Origin: Fragilariopsis cylindrus CCMP1102 | Taxonomy: Eukaryota; Bacillariophyta; Bacillariophyceae; Bacillariales; Bacillariaceae | Direction of reading: 5' to 3' | Assembly (NCBI GenBank): GCA_900095095.1 | Contig: FMBT01000337.1 | Span: 62,001-126,000, forward strand | DNA length: 64,000 bases | The notes under the pieces: generated by a model | What the model saw: the letters and a program-made list of their open reading frames with translations, nothing else | Database searches by the model: none | What the model was told of the DNA's origin: nothing | Made by a program: the position numbers and the translations under genes | In this document: piece by piece, positions 1 to 11,378 of the stretch | Position numbering within the stretch: the first letter of the stretch is position 1 | Layout of the letters: every line of letters starts with the position of its first letter

Positions 1-51
1 AAACGATCTGGCCTAGAGATATTTTTATGATGATAGAAAGATGAAACCCAG

Positions 52-220
52 AGGATGGTGATGAGTGGCTTGTCATCGATATGTTCACCCAAGTTTTTAT
101 AGCAGTTGATACAGTAGTCAAACACTTCATCCTTGAAGAATTTGAAGGTCTACGCAAGGAATTCATGACTACTACTATCAGATCAATAATGAATGATGAA
201 ATTAAAATTGATGGTTGCAA
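52..220 (+). CDS. possible partial exon of an unknown gene cut by the left edge
   Basis: From position 52 one frame reads without a stop for 56 codons (DGDEWLVIDMFTQVF... to ...MNDEIKIDGC) and ends at a good splice donor, GTAAGTGCGG, starting at 221. A possible acceptor ends at 51, but its pyrimidine tract is poor. The composition looks coding and unlike the AT-rich DNA after it. I did not find a downstream exon that joins in frame; a stretch near 430-530 is open but in the wrong phase for this donor. I do not recognise the family. It could be a chance open frame. Confidence 0.3.
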
Positions 221-371
221 GTAAGTGCGGCTCCAGTGTAATGTAATGTTCCGAAAACCAACAACGTCAATGATCCTGTGATCCCGTCAACACAAAAAAT
301 GATACCGGTTGGTAAGATAAAATAAAATACAACAAAAATATGGTATAATATTATAGGCTTGAATTGAATAA

Positions 372-408
372 TCTCTCTCTCTCCCTTCTCTCTCTCTCTC
401 TCTCTCTT
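372..408. repeat. CT microsatellite
   Basis: A run of about 37 bases of CT dinucleotides with one CCC interruption. It may serve as a pyrimidine tract if the exon to its left is real; otherwise it is a simple repeat. Confidence 0.85.
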
Positions 409-993
409 CCCGTGACGGTTGATTAGTTGTTACCAGTAGTTGCTGTTGCACCTACATTATTCCCCGAACACACAAGTATTGGATTGTTTCCGGTATTGAT
501 ACATAGTATCTACACATCATATGACCTCCTTTGAGGCAGTTGCCTGACCTCAGTGCTGCTGGATAACGGATCAGAGGCCAGTTTGTGACTGAAATTTTGT
601 TTTTTGCTAATAGTTGTTGTCTAGCATGTGTACATTTTTTAGTAGTGGTCACATTCTATGGGCCATACTATGGCTTTTATTGTCATTTACAGGTACACCA
701 ATTGGTACGATCTATCTTTCATTGATACACATGGAACCCCTCGGTAGAAATATTGTTGTTGTTGAGTGTGGTTCATATTCGTTGGATTTTGTGCTTTTTC
801 ATTCTATTTTGAATTCGATAATGGTTATTCAACTTCTTTAACCTGTACACATTTGTAGGTGTGGATCCCCAACAAAGTGACCTATGGAAGGGATATCTCT
901 GTTTCAAAAAGTATGACCTGATCATAATGCACTCTATCGGTAGGGTCCTACTGTTAAAAAATCACAGAAAATTTCGTCGTCTGTCCTTCACTA

Positions 994-1201
994 CTTCCTC
1001 CGTACAACGTTAACTTTAATTTCTGCTATGTTTTGGAATTATTGGAGCTTGAAAGCGTCTTGAACCCTTAAAATATTCGCTTATTTTTATTTTTTTCGTA
1101 TATTTCGCATTTTGTGGTAGATTTTAACGTTCGAAGTCGCTTTATCCTATCAAAATTTTCAAACTATAGCGCCATCTAAAGTTAGCGTTGCACGGAGGAA
1201 G
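994..1201. mobile_element. Stowaway-like (Tc1/mariner) MITE
   Basis: This is a 208-bp non-coding element with 25-bp terminal inverted repeats at 994-1018 and 1177-1201 that match at 23 of 25 positions. The left end starts CTTCCTCCGT and the right end finishes ACGGAGGAAG. It is flanked by TA on both sides (992-993 and 1202-1203), the target duplication made by Tc1/mariner transposases. The outer ten bases differ by one from the plant Stowaway end CTCCCTCCGT. The interior is AT-rich with no open frame, so movement would need a transposase supplied elsewhere. It sits about 240 bp upstream of the XRN2-type gene. Confidence 0.8.
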
Positions 1202-1443
1202 TACTCCTACTGAGTAATCTTCCATTAAAAATAAAAAAAGTACGTTTCGATTTTTATTTTGAGTTTGTTAACAACAAGGAACAGCACACCTCATGCATGT
1301 TGAACGGGTTGGTACTTTCATGACAGCGCTACTACATTCTTTGCAATCGTTGAGTTTGTAATAGCACAACCTTTTTCCGACCGAATACGTTTATAAGCAG
1401 CCTTCACTCTATACCCTCAGATTTACTAGTAAGAACTTTCATC

Positions 1444-4400
1444 ATGGGAGTACCAGCCTTCTTTCGGTGGCTAACTGAGAAGTATCCAAAAGTTTTGGAA
1501 GATGTGGTAGAAGAGAGAGTGAAACTTGCTGGCGGTGAGGGTACCGTCCGCCTTTCCTTCGACGTAACGAAACCAAATCCTTCGGGTCTAGAATGCGACA
1601 ACCTATATATTGATATGAACGGTATCATTCATCCATGCTCTCATCCAGAACAAGGTCCTCAGCCGAAGACGGAAGAAGAAATGTACGAGAACGTATGTCA
1701 TTACGTCGATCGTCTGTTCCGATCGATGCGACCTCGAAAACTATTATATTTAGCAATTGATGGTGTAGCTCCTCGTGCCAAGATGAACCAGCAGCGCTCA
1801 CGACGTTTTCGATCAGCGCAAGAGGCAAGAGAAAATCTTGAGGTAGAAGAAAATATACGTACAGAGCTCACTAAGAATGGCCAAAAAGTACCACCTGCCA
1901 AAGGAGCATGGGATTCGAATGTTATTACTCCTGGTACACCATTCATGCTGAAATTGGCCGAATTTATACGGTTTTATATACGCAAACGGATCAGTACAGA
2001 TCCAGCCTGGCAAAAGATTCGAATTATCTTTAGTGATGCCAGCATACCGGGGGAAGGGGAACACAAGATTATGTCGCACGTTCGTTTGCAACGGAGTCAA
2101 CCTGGATATACACCGAATTTAGTCCACGTTTTGCACGGTCTAGATGCAGATCTGATAATGTTGGCATTGGCGACCCATGAGGCGCATTTTTATATCTCAC
2201 GAGAAGAAGTTATGTTTGGAAGAAAATCTTTGGAAATAGCCGAACGAAGACAAATGGAAAATGGATATAAAGATAAACAACGACAATTTGATGAAGAGGC
2301 TGGTGAGATGGCCATGAACCTATTGGAAAATAAACAAAGACCATTTTGCAGAGTGAACATCCCTATTCTTCGTGAATATCTTGCTGCAGATTTCGCCTGT
2401 TGTATTGGTCCGGAACTTCCTTTTCCTCCTTCATTGGAACGAATGATTGATGATATCGTTTTTTTGTGTTTCTTTGTAGGAAATGGTATGTTATAAATTA
2501 TTTTTGCAGTAATAGTTGCGTTAGCGTATACGGCGATGGGATCCGTTGATGATGTTTTATATTACTTGTACATATTCATACACACGAATAATTCTCTCAC
2601 CTATTTTTCTTTAAATGTTTACTTGTAGACTTTTTGCCTCACTTGCCGAGTTTAGATATTCGGGATGGTGCATTGGATTACTTATTTAATGTATACAAAC
2701 GAATTCTTCCTTCCCTAGGAGACTATATTACAAATCATGGTGGTCAGGTGAACTTATCACATGTTGATGTTATTCTGGCAGAAGTCGGGTCTATCGAAGA
2801 TCATGTCTTCTCAATGAAACACTCAAACGAAGAAAGGGACAAAGAAAGAAGAGAACAGTTCAAGGCTCGTAAGAAGCAGGCCAATGGAAGAAGTTTAAAT
2901 GATCCTAGAACCGGCATACAGGAAAAACAATCACCAAAGGTCATGGGTAAAGCTGCTAAAATTTTGGAAAAACAAAAACAAAAAGAACTATCATCATCGA
3001 AGAAAGGGGGGAAATCCAAGATCAAGCCTTCGCACATGAAAGGTCAAGACAATTTACAGGCTGCTATGGCGTTGAAAGAATCACTTAACGTAGGTGATGT
3101 AAAAGAAGAGGCGGGGGAACATCCTGTCGTGAAGGTCGAAAATGTCAAGGAAGAGGAAGAAATCGATATGGACGTGGATAGTGAAAATAAAGACGAATCT
3201 AAGGTCAAGATTGAGAATGAAACTGAAAGTGCAAGGAAGCGAAAATTCGAAACGGTCGAGAAGGATACGAATGAACCTGGTGTTGGGTCAGTCGGAAATG
3301 CAGAAGATGAATTTGGCACAAAAGATGAGGATGAGGACGATGACGATGACGAAGAACCAACCGAAGAAGTAAGCATCGAAGTTGCTGCTGCATTCAAGGA
3401 CCGCGTTAAAGATGAGCAGAGAAAGAAATTAGACGAATATGCTAAGAATGTAGACGATAAGGTCCGACTTCATGAAACAGGATGGAAGGATCGCTACTAC
3501 ACGGATAAATGCAAGGCAGATGATGTTGCTAACCATGGTGGCCGTGACCACCTCTTCCGTTCATATGTGATGGGACTGTGCTGGGTCATGAAATACTATT
3601 ATGAGGGCTGTAAGTTCATATGTATCTTTTCCACCTTTATGGGAATTATCTATTCAATTTGATCCTATCTAATACTTTCCTTCTTCATCTTATTCTATCT
3701 TACTTTAGGCGTGAGTTGGAAGTGGTATTATCCCTTTCACTACGCACCGTTTGCCTCCGATTTACGTAATATTGAAAGGTATCAGAAAGATTGTAATTCG
3801 TTCGAGTTAGTCACTCCTTTCAGTCCAGTCGAACAGTTGATGGCGGTACTGCCGTCTGATTCCTCCCATGCCATCCCTGTAGCAGGGAGATGGTTGATGA
3901 GTGATATTGAGAGTCCGATCATCGATTTCTACCCATCCGAAGTCCCAGTTGATCCAAATGGGAAAGCCATGCCTTGGTTGTGGGTAGTATTGCTACCATT
4001 CATAGAAGAAGATCGTTTGTTGTCTGCTATGACACCAACAATGGCTAAATGGACAAAAATGGAACTTCTTTGCAATGCTCGAGGACTCGATGACGGTTAT
4101 GTATACATACATTCGTCCCACCCTCTCGCACCAAAGTTAAATCAGGTTCTACAAGACGGGAAAACCGCCAAGTCCCCCAAGGTGAGACTCACTGACGCTT
4201 CTTCATATGGATGTCCAGGCTTCACAGGATCTTTTCGTCCGCCACTGGGGAATGAAATTCTTCCAGTTGGTGAAGTTGTCCCTGCACCCAAAATTCCTTT
4301 AAAGGCAATAATGACAAGCAACGACAATTTGTTCGTGGAGGACATTCCTGAAAATAATTGCTATTGTGTTGCCTTTACTGAACCTGCGAAACTATCCCAT

Positions 4401-5192
4401 AAGAGCATTGTTCTTCCTGGAACAATCCCACCTCCACCTGCACTGACGGACGAAGACAAACGGATCTGTAAGCCAAGGTTAAATCGGGGAGGGAAATCAA
4501 TAGCTTTCATGGGTGGTTCTAATGGGCAGCAGAGCCACAGAGGTGGCCAAGGAAGTATGAATATTAGTTCCTACGAGCGCGAGCTTGCGCAAAGAACTGG
4601 GCGAGGTAATCAGATGCATCAAGCTGGAACTAGATCATGGGGTTCTCATGAACCAACTCCTAAGAGACAGTTCCATGCACGGAATCCCTTCCAGGGTCAT
4701 GGAAATCGTGTCCCTCCACCTCCCCCTCCTCCACCACCGCAACGACCTCATTGGCAACAGCAGCAGCAACCACGTCAAGGATACCAGCAACAGCAGCAAC
4801 ACCAACAGCATTCTCACCATCCTGGATACAATAATAATTTTCAACAACCCAATCAGGGATATGGACATCAGCAGCAACATATGCAACAAGGCCATCAAAT
4901 GCCTCATAATGGGTACAATAGGGGTAATGGTGCTAGTGGCCAGTCGTTTCCTCACCATCAGCAGCAACCACGTGGAAATTTCCCCCCTCAAAATCGTCAC
5001 CAACAGCATTCACATCAGGGATCATCTTCTCAAAGATCGGGATTTGATTTCCGTTCGCATAACCAATCATCTGGACCACAAAATCGGTCTCAACCAGTGC
5101 AACAACCTCCCGGTGTTGTCAACAATACTGTCATGAGTTCGTTGAAGGCTCAGTTGAAAAGCACGTTGAAAAAAAATAATGACAAGCGTTGA
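1444..5192 (+). CDS. XRN2: XRN2/Rat1-type 5'-3' exoribonuclease
   Basis: The product degrades 5'-monophosphate RNA from its 5' end. In other eukaryotes the XRN2 branch acts mainly in the nucleus (termination, rRNA and snoRNA trimming). Three exons, 1444-2485, 2629-3609 and 3709-5192, join across GT-AG introns to 1,168 residues. Residues 2-10 read GVPAFFRWL, the XRN2 rather than XRN1 form. Conserved acidic residues are visible at D57, D106, E204/E206 and D224/D226. VGNDFLPHLPSLDIRDGA spans the first splice junction and EGC-VSWKWYYPFHYAPF the second, which fixes both. Residues about 410-590 are a Lys/Glu/Asp-rich insert. The last 160 residues are a proline run followed by Gln/His/Asn-rich disorder. 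I see no CCHC knuckle. Because plant cytoplasmic XRN4 also descends from XRN2, nuclear location is inferred, not shown. Confidence 0.93.
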
Positions 5193-6081
5193 GGACTTTG
5201 TCTGATCGATTTTATTTGACAGGAAGTTGATCTTGTTACGAAGTAGGTTCATTGTAATAAATAAATAATAGTTAGAAAGAAGGATATTTTTTCTTCGTCT
5301 TCTTCTGTGTTACTACACATAGCATAATTTTATGAACATTTGAGATTGGCGCAATATATTGCAGTATAGGAAAGGCATAGCATATGATAAGCTATGGTTC
5401 ATATAGTTTTATTGTTTGATACGAATTGTTCCGTCAGTCGAGTAAAAAATAGGCCACCAATCACAGCATTTAGAACTGTAACATAGATTTTTCCTACCAT
5501 CACTATTACAATCTTAGCTATGGTGTTGGTCAAAATAAATGAATAATATAATGCAACACTGTTACTATGACGCTGTGTACGTAATGAAAATAACTAAATG
5601 CAATAAGTAAGTTTTTAAAGGAGTTTGTTACTTTACTTTACTTAAGTAGTTAGTAGCTATGTGTATCAACGAATTAATAGATGCGTTTAGGCGCCAAGCC
5701 CCGCACGAATAAGTGTTCGATTATAATACTAATAAATAGGTTTGAGTTTTGAAAACACACACCACACTTAAATAGATTTCTTGGTCGTATTACAAATAGA
5801 GAAGAAACCAGTGAGGTAATGAATTGCAAGCCTACTTTTGTGTTTGTCATTGAGTGGGTAAGTGAGTGTCGACGTGACACTTTCACTTATATTGGTATCT
5901 CAGAAGGTTTATTTTCAAACCAACTAAAAGTCTGGAATCAATAATTACAGAAGCCTTCACAGGGAAAATACTGTACGTTGTTTGATTGGGTCTTGTTCAG
6001 TGCTTGTATTATTCGCGTTGATGAGAGACTGACTTATCAGCAAATAATAGGCACGTGTACAAAACAACTTGATCATCCATA
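5193..6081. other. intergenic, convergent 3' regions
   Basis: This 0.9-kb AT-rich stretch lies between the 3' ends of the exonuclease gene and the cyclin gene. AATAAATAAATAA at about 5258 could serve polyadenylation. I see no gene or repeat. Confidence 0.6.
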
Positions 6082-6951
6082 CTAGTACATGTTTGTGACA
6101 CTACGAGGTGAAATTGCTCGAGAACCATGCCCAGGAAATTGTTCCTCATAGTACGACCAAACATGATGAAAGGCATCAGTGATTTCAATTTCACTATATC
6201 CTGTTAGATGGACTAATTCTGGTCTCCATCGGGGTTCAATGTTTAATGCCACTCTTGACGCAAGAATAACAGCAGCAGCCAGATGACTGGGGAGATACTG
6301 TTGGAAGGAATACTCCTGCAGAGTTAAATTACAGAAAAAGTCTGCATATTTTTTCATATATTTCGGTATCTTTTCAATGAGAGAACGACCTTGCCAGGTA
6401 TCTTCATAGAATACTGCACCCTTTGCCAGGAAATAACCCACAACGTGGATTGGTGGGACGGCACGAAGTTGCCAATTCAGGTATCGTAATACTTCCAATT
6501 CACCATCTCGGAATGATAAAGGCGTATGTCCAGCATTACCAAGTTTTGTCAGTCGTAATAATTCCGGAATGGGAGGGCAATGTTCTTCTGCCTCTTCATA
6601 CTTCGCTGCAACACTGATACAGGCTGTGGCAAGAAGTTGCCACTGGCCTCTTGGTATATTCCTGGATCGAAATATTTTATCCAAAAATAAGATACCAACA
6701 TGTACGGTAGAGTTATGTAACCGGCATTGCTCACCCACATCACTCATCCAGTCCACTAGGTATCGACGGTATGGTAAATATGCGGCATTTTGTGAATAAT
6801 TGGCGGGAGACACGTATTCCGTTTGACGTTCTCGCATGTCATTGTATAGATCTTCTGTACAAATACATAGAATTTCATCTATTGGTGTGTCGATACCAAA
6901 TGGTTCTGATTCCGGTATATCTTCAGCATTCTCCATTGACATTAATTCCAT
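6082..6951 (-). CDS. cyclin (cyclin-box protein)
   Basis: A single-exon cyclin of 289 residues with ATG at 6951-6949. The N-terminal cyclin box covers residues about 55-155. It has the RYLVDWM motif (62-68), the equivalent of the MRAILVDW helix, and the AKYEE segment near 116-120, whose Lys and Glu normally contact the CDK. A second cyclin fold follows (about 157-270). It lacks a long N-terminal degradation region and any clear destruction box (RxxL), so it is shorter than mitotic cyclins A and B. The layout resembles cyclin J/O-like or diatom-specific cyclins; the subtype and CDK partner cannot be given from sequence alone. Expected role: binding and steering a cyclin-dependent kinase. It diverges from the PHD gene across a 1.7-kb gap. 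Confidence 0.88.
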   Translation of the reverse strand: MELMSMENAEDIPESEPFGIDTPIDEILCICTEDLYNDMRERQTEYVSPANYSQNAAYLPYRRYLVDWMSDVGEQCRLHNSTVHVGILFLDKIFRSRNIPRGQWQLLATACISVAAKYEEAEEHCPPIPELLRLTKLGNAGHTPLSFRDGELEVLRYLNWQLRAVPPIHVVGYFLAKGAVFYEDTWQGRSLIEKIPKYMKKYADFFCNLTLQEYSFQQYLPSHLAAAVILASRVALNIEPRWRPELVHLTGYSEIEITDAFHHVWSYYEEQFPGHGSRAISPRSVTNMY

Positions 6952-8632
6952 TGATTTCGTTGGTGTGGAAGTTCTATCCCATGACTATCGTGCAAAAAAG
7001 AAGACGAAGAAGCAAAGTTGTGAGAAATAAGGTTTTTGTGTACTTTTTAAGTTTCCATTCTTATAATCAGTTTTCTGTGTGAAGTTGCTTCAACGATACT
7101 TGACTATCGTCTCAACGAAGTTACGATCGAATGACATTTTGTCATCACACAACATAAATATTGAATGATTGTACTAATGACATTATGTGATTTTACATTT
7201 TCAGTCGAGCCGAAAAGAAGAATACAGGTCCCATTTTTAATAATCACTCCACTAAATACGTTATCTGTTATCACGCTTGATACAAGTTTTACTCTAATTT
7301 GCTTTCTTTTCAACGTACCTGTATTGGTTTAAAAGTGAATTCCCCGTTAATATAACCAGATGCTTGTGTACTAGTATTTTCAGACCTCATACTACTCAAG
7401 CCTCTATCCTATTGTTTGTGATATAAAATAATCCCCTTATTATGAACAATGAAAACAAACTTCAACAGTACCGTAATTTATTTCACCTGTGTATCAAAAA
7501 AATTAAGTTTATGTGTCAAGCGAGAAGCAACGACGAAAAAGAATGCTATTAAAAAATGATTTATTAAAATATTTGGCTAACATTTTTTTGTCGTCAGTTA
7601 TGAGATTATTTAAAAACATCATGATTATCCGCGAGCGTGCCGTGTCGCATTTTTTTTCAAATGCCTTCTTTTCCGTTGTTGGTAAATTTTAGGCGCATTT
7701 TTCGAACTGCATAATAATTGTTATAATTTGATTTTCAAGCATGCGCACTATTTAACTTTTGGAAAATTTAGCGTTATCTACTACTTGTAGATTAACGTTA
7801 CCCAGTATTACGCCATGTCTAGGTGGTGGAACGGTTGGAGTACATTGTACTACGTAATAAAGTAGTAGATAATAGGAGGGCTATTAATATTATTATACAT
7901 CGTGTTCTTTCCTCATTTGCCTACTAGTATCAGTACATTGCTGGAGGGGGGGGGGGGAAGTAATTATTCATACTGTGCATGTGTGTAGTAAATTGGTTCC
8001 ATGCATAGATAGGGTCCATCCAGTCTTGTACAAATCAAGATTGGAACAAACAATTATGACATTTCAGAAAATCAAAGAGAGTTGTTATTAGGTCTTTTGT
8101 GCTATTTTTAATTTAAGTCCAGTCAAAATTTACCAAACTACCCACTAATCAAGCTGTGGATTCCTTGTTTGATCCTTGGATCATCCAAGTGGATTATGTT
8201 CAAAGGCATAGGCAGGAGGTTGGCACATTACCTTTTGTCATTAAATTAGTCATGTCAGTAGGTAGGTATTAAGAGTGGGAGCTTGGTCACTATCTGATAT
8301 GTCTAGTAGGCTGATTTGCATCTTGTTAGAAGTAGTATTAAGTGCATGTACTGTACACCTATGAGATTACTTGCATGAGAGAGGAGATAGGGAGAGTTAT
8401 GATGACAATAGAGTTGTTTTTGGCGCGCCATTTCCACGAAAAGTAAAAATGTTAATTTATTTTTACAAAAATTCTACAAATAATCATACTAGTAACTTAT
8501 ATATATTTGTTTCAACTTGTTCCAATATTTCTGGTCGAAATGCAATTCAATTGATTATATCTTCTCCAGAAAACGTTATAGAATTGAATCTAATTGCCAA
8601 GGATACACAAATTATATTTAGGAGGGTTGAAA
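6952..8632. other. divergent intergenic region between cyclin and PHD genes
   Basis: This 1.7-kb stretch must hold the promoters of both flanking genes. It has a 12-G homopolymer at 7946-7957. Short open frames here (for example 8371-8655) show no family features and lack coding character. I see no TIRs, tRNA or other gene. Confidence 0.55.
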
Positions 8633-10993
8633 ATGGAAAATTCCAGTCGAACTAGTAGTAGAAGAAGAAGTAGCAGCAGCAAAAATGATCGACTTGCTAT
8701 CAGCACGAAGGATCCTGCTGCAATGAAAAGTGGCGATGGTGATAATGCACGTAACCATTTTACACGCTCCCGAAAACCGAGAACAGCGACTCCACGAAAA
8801 ACCAAGAAATATCGAAAGGAATCGCACTTGGAAATAGAAAACGTAGTTGAAGAAACCGAACTTGATATCTCAATAGATGCATGTGCTACCATATTATCAG
8901 AACTAGACTCGAGGTCGTATCATCGATGTTTGATCCAAGATGCGAGTAAAATTACACAAAAAGTGTTACAACCAATGTCTCTCCCATGGACTCACAAGGT
9001 GAAACCTGTTGCAAGGAATATCCCCTGTGATATTGATGAGATGATAGACATATTAACTGCAGATGATGGTCTCCATACGCCGTATGAAAACGGAAATTTC
9101 GGTTTTGGACAATTCGAAACGGGACGGCGAATAGCCAGTCAATCGATAGTTTCTCTAGCCAATTCTTCGGAATCGTTCCGCTCTGCAACGAGACGCTCGA
9201 GCGATTCAGGAATTATAGAGTATTCTACAACAATGCTTCCTTCTACTTCGTATCCACCCGGAGACTTTTCTGTGGCTGAATCATCGCCTCTTATTAAAGA
9301 TGATCTTGTCAAAGGAGATACCCTCCTCAGATGCTTCGAAGCCACGCAGGCACTGAAGAAACGAAAGATCGAACAAGCTCGAGGTTGTACGAAACAATTT
9401 AAAATATCAGTCAAAGTAAATTCTTCAAGTAGCAGGTCTTCCATATTCACAAAAAGTTCGTTGGAGTGCCAACAACATGAAGACAATAATATAGACGAAT
9501 TATCTCCAGACCTTTTGGAAGCTGTACTTCCTATCGAAGTTGAGAACGGCAGAAAATTAAGCAAAACAAAGGCGAAACTTGCTACTGAAGAACTTGGCTC
9601 GTACAATGGGCCTGTACCTACCAGCGTGGGATCAGGTAAAAATGCTAATAGTCGAACTGCTGTCGGTAGAACACGGTTGATTTGGACAAGTAACAAAGGT
9701 CCGTTGGATCAGCCCCAGCGTGCTGTCATTACGTCTCTTATTACTGGACATAAGATGGAAAATGGTGGGCATAAGAGGCCAAGAAATATTCTTCTCCGCA
9801 TTAAAGTTGATGACAAAATTTGTAGAAGAGAAGAGGACTGTATTAAAGATACCCTACTCAATGCTGGAATGCAATTACAGGCTACGTTGGATTGTGACGA
9901 ACTTGTACGAACTTTATTTGACGTCAAGTCTGACTCTATAAAATTTCCTAATAATAAAGACTTCGTACCGCCGGTAATTGAATGTGTTCCCGATAACTCT
10001 GGGCCTATACACGTCGTATGCACAGTGCCAGGAATTATCAAACAGTCATCGGTGAACCCAATTTTGAAGTTTGCTGCTGCTAGACGATCCATTCCCTGTT
10101 GCATGGTTTGCTGGAGGTCGACTGATGGTGGATTAGAAGTGAAAGAATGTACAGGATGTGGTTTACAAGTGCACATTCAATGTTGCCTCGATACTGGTCT
10201 TGAGATAAAGAATGAATGGAAATGTAGTGTATGCTGCCAACAAGATAAGGATCAAAGCGCGACGAGGATCGTTAAGAAATCAAAGCGGAAATCGAAACCT
10301 TCTAGTAGGTTGATAGATCCTCTATTTGAATCGATGTCATCGCCGCAGAGAAATGATAATTCCAAGGTACTTCAAAAGGAAGTCAAGTGCGATTCCTGTC
10401 ATCTTTCTGGAGGTGCCATGTCTCAAATCATTTCAGACGGAGAACAAATTTGGATCCATGAAACGTGCAGAATTTGGACAGGTGGTGAAAGAACTTCGAC
10501 ACACTGTACCAAAACCCAAGTTTGTGCTTTATGTGGCACAAATAACACGCTATCGACTGCTTCTCGTTTCAGGAGAGATCCACATCCTGATCAGTCATTA
10601 CGAAAAAGCGGCACATCAAGATGTTTAGTCAAATGTGCGGCAGCGGGTTGTCATATTTCTGTTCATCCGATGTGTGCTTTAGTTTCATCGTTATCATCCC
10701 AGTCAATAATGGAATCGCATCAAAAAGAACACGGAATTCCAACAGAAAATAGCTTACAGAAAGCAAAAGAAAGAGACACAGAACTTTGCACACAGTATAC
10801 TTTGACCTTTGCATCTGTACGCGGATCAGTATCAGGTGTTAGGTGTCCCATATCTCTTCCTATAATATTCTGTGGGATGCATCATCCAGCACGAGAACGA
10901 AGCTTCTATGGACTTTATCCAGGTGGAAAATTCATGGATATAGAGAACACGTTAAAGGTTCCATCGTTCAAGGAGCCTGAAGCAATTGAGTAA
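8633..10993 (+). CDS. PHD finger plus extended PHD (ePHD) chromatin-reader protein
   Basis: A single-exon protein of 786 residues; the ATG at 8633 is chosen because further upstream only a non-ATG start is in frame. A C4HC3 PHD finger lies at about residues 486-540 (CCMVCW, CTGCGLQVHIQCC, WKCSVC). A second, extended PHD follows at about 584-746 (CDSCHLSGG, WIHETCRIWT, CALCG, CAAAGCHISVHPMCAL, FCGMHHP). This PHD-ePHD order is that of the BRPF/JADE/AF10 and trithorax-associated families, which read histone H3 tails. The first 480 residues are Ser/Arg/Lys-rich and mostly disordered. I see no bromodomain, PWWP, SET or acetyltransferase domain, so it is likely a scaffold or reader subunit of a histone-modifying complex. 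Confidence 0.85.
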   Translation: MENSSRTSSRRRSSSSKNDRLAISTKDPAAMKSGDGDNARNHFTRSRKPRTATPRKTKKYRKESHLEIENVVEETELDISIDACATILSELDSRSYHRCLIQDASKITQKVLQPMSLPWTHKVKPVARNIPCDIDEMIDILTADDGLHTPYENGNFGFGQFETGRRIASQSIVSLANSSESFRSATRRSSDSGIIEYSTTMLPSTSYPPGDFSVAESSPLIKDDLVKGDTLLRCFEATQALKKRKIEQARGCTKQFKISVKVNSSSSRSSIFTKSSLECQQHEDNNIDELSPDLLEAVLPIEVENGRKLSKTKAKLATEELGSYNGPVPTSVGSGKNANSRTAVGRTRLIWTSNKGPLDQPQRAVITSLITGHKMENGGHKRPRNILLRIKVDDKICRREEDCIKDTLLNAGMQLQATLDCDELVRTLFDVKSDSIKFPNNKDFVPPVIECVPDNSGPIHVVCTVPGIIKQSSVNPILKFAAARRSIPCCMVCWRSTDGGLEVKECTGCGLQVHIQCCLDTGLEIKNEWKCSVCCQQDKDQSATRIVKKSKRKSKPSSRLIDPLFESMSSPQRNDNSKVLQKEVKCDSCHLSGGAMSQIISDGEQIWIHETCRIWTGGERTSTHCTKTQVCALCGTNNTLSTASRFRRDPHPDQSLRKSGTSRCLVKCAAAGCHISVHPMCALVSSLSSQSIMESHQKEHGIPTENSLQKAKERDTELCTQYTLTFASVRGSVSGVRCPISLPIIFCGMHHPARERSFYGLYPGGKFMDIENTLKVPSFKEPEAIE

Positions 10994-11378
10994 AGATAAG
11001 AGCCTGATCCATACGACTAGTAATAACTTGTATTCCCCCATAGACTACATTTTAGCTATGCATAAAACAAGTTCAAAAATCAAAAAGCCCTAGCTTTTCG
11101 CCTGTCAAATAAAAGTGCGCAATGCGCGCATAAGATCTTTAGTTGGGCGTGGCCCTGTCAGTTTTCTTTGATTTTTGATTTTTGTTGCAAATCAGACGAC
11201 GTTTGTCGACATACGTTCACTTCAATTCAACATCCAACATGCGATTTGCTCTTCTCGCTGGTACTTGGAAAAACGCACTTTACCATAGTGAAAACCAATA
11301 GACATCTACGGTTGGACAATTAATTCACACTTTTTGGTAGATTAGCGTTCGATCCAGTATCTTAGATCCTTTTTCGTC
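10994..11378. promoter_or_regulatory. intergenic, upstream of the TUTase gene
   Basis: A 385-bp gap between two + strand genes, holding the 3' end of the PHD gene and the promoter of the nucleotidyltransferase. It contains a GC-rich stretch, GTGCGCAATGCGCGCAT, near 11115, unlike the AT-rich surroundings. I could not assign a known element to it. Confidence 0.4.

Noticed and set aside
8371-8655. 94-codon + strand frame before the PHD gene
   Set aside because: AT-rich, no conserved pattern, and it overlaps the start of the clearly coding PHD gene in another frame.
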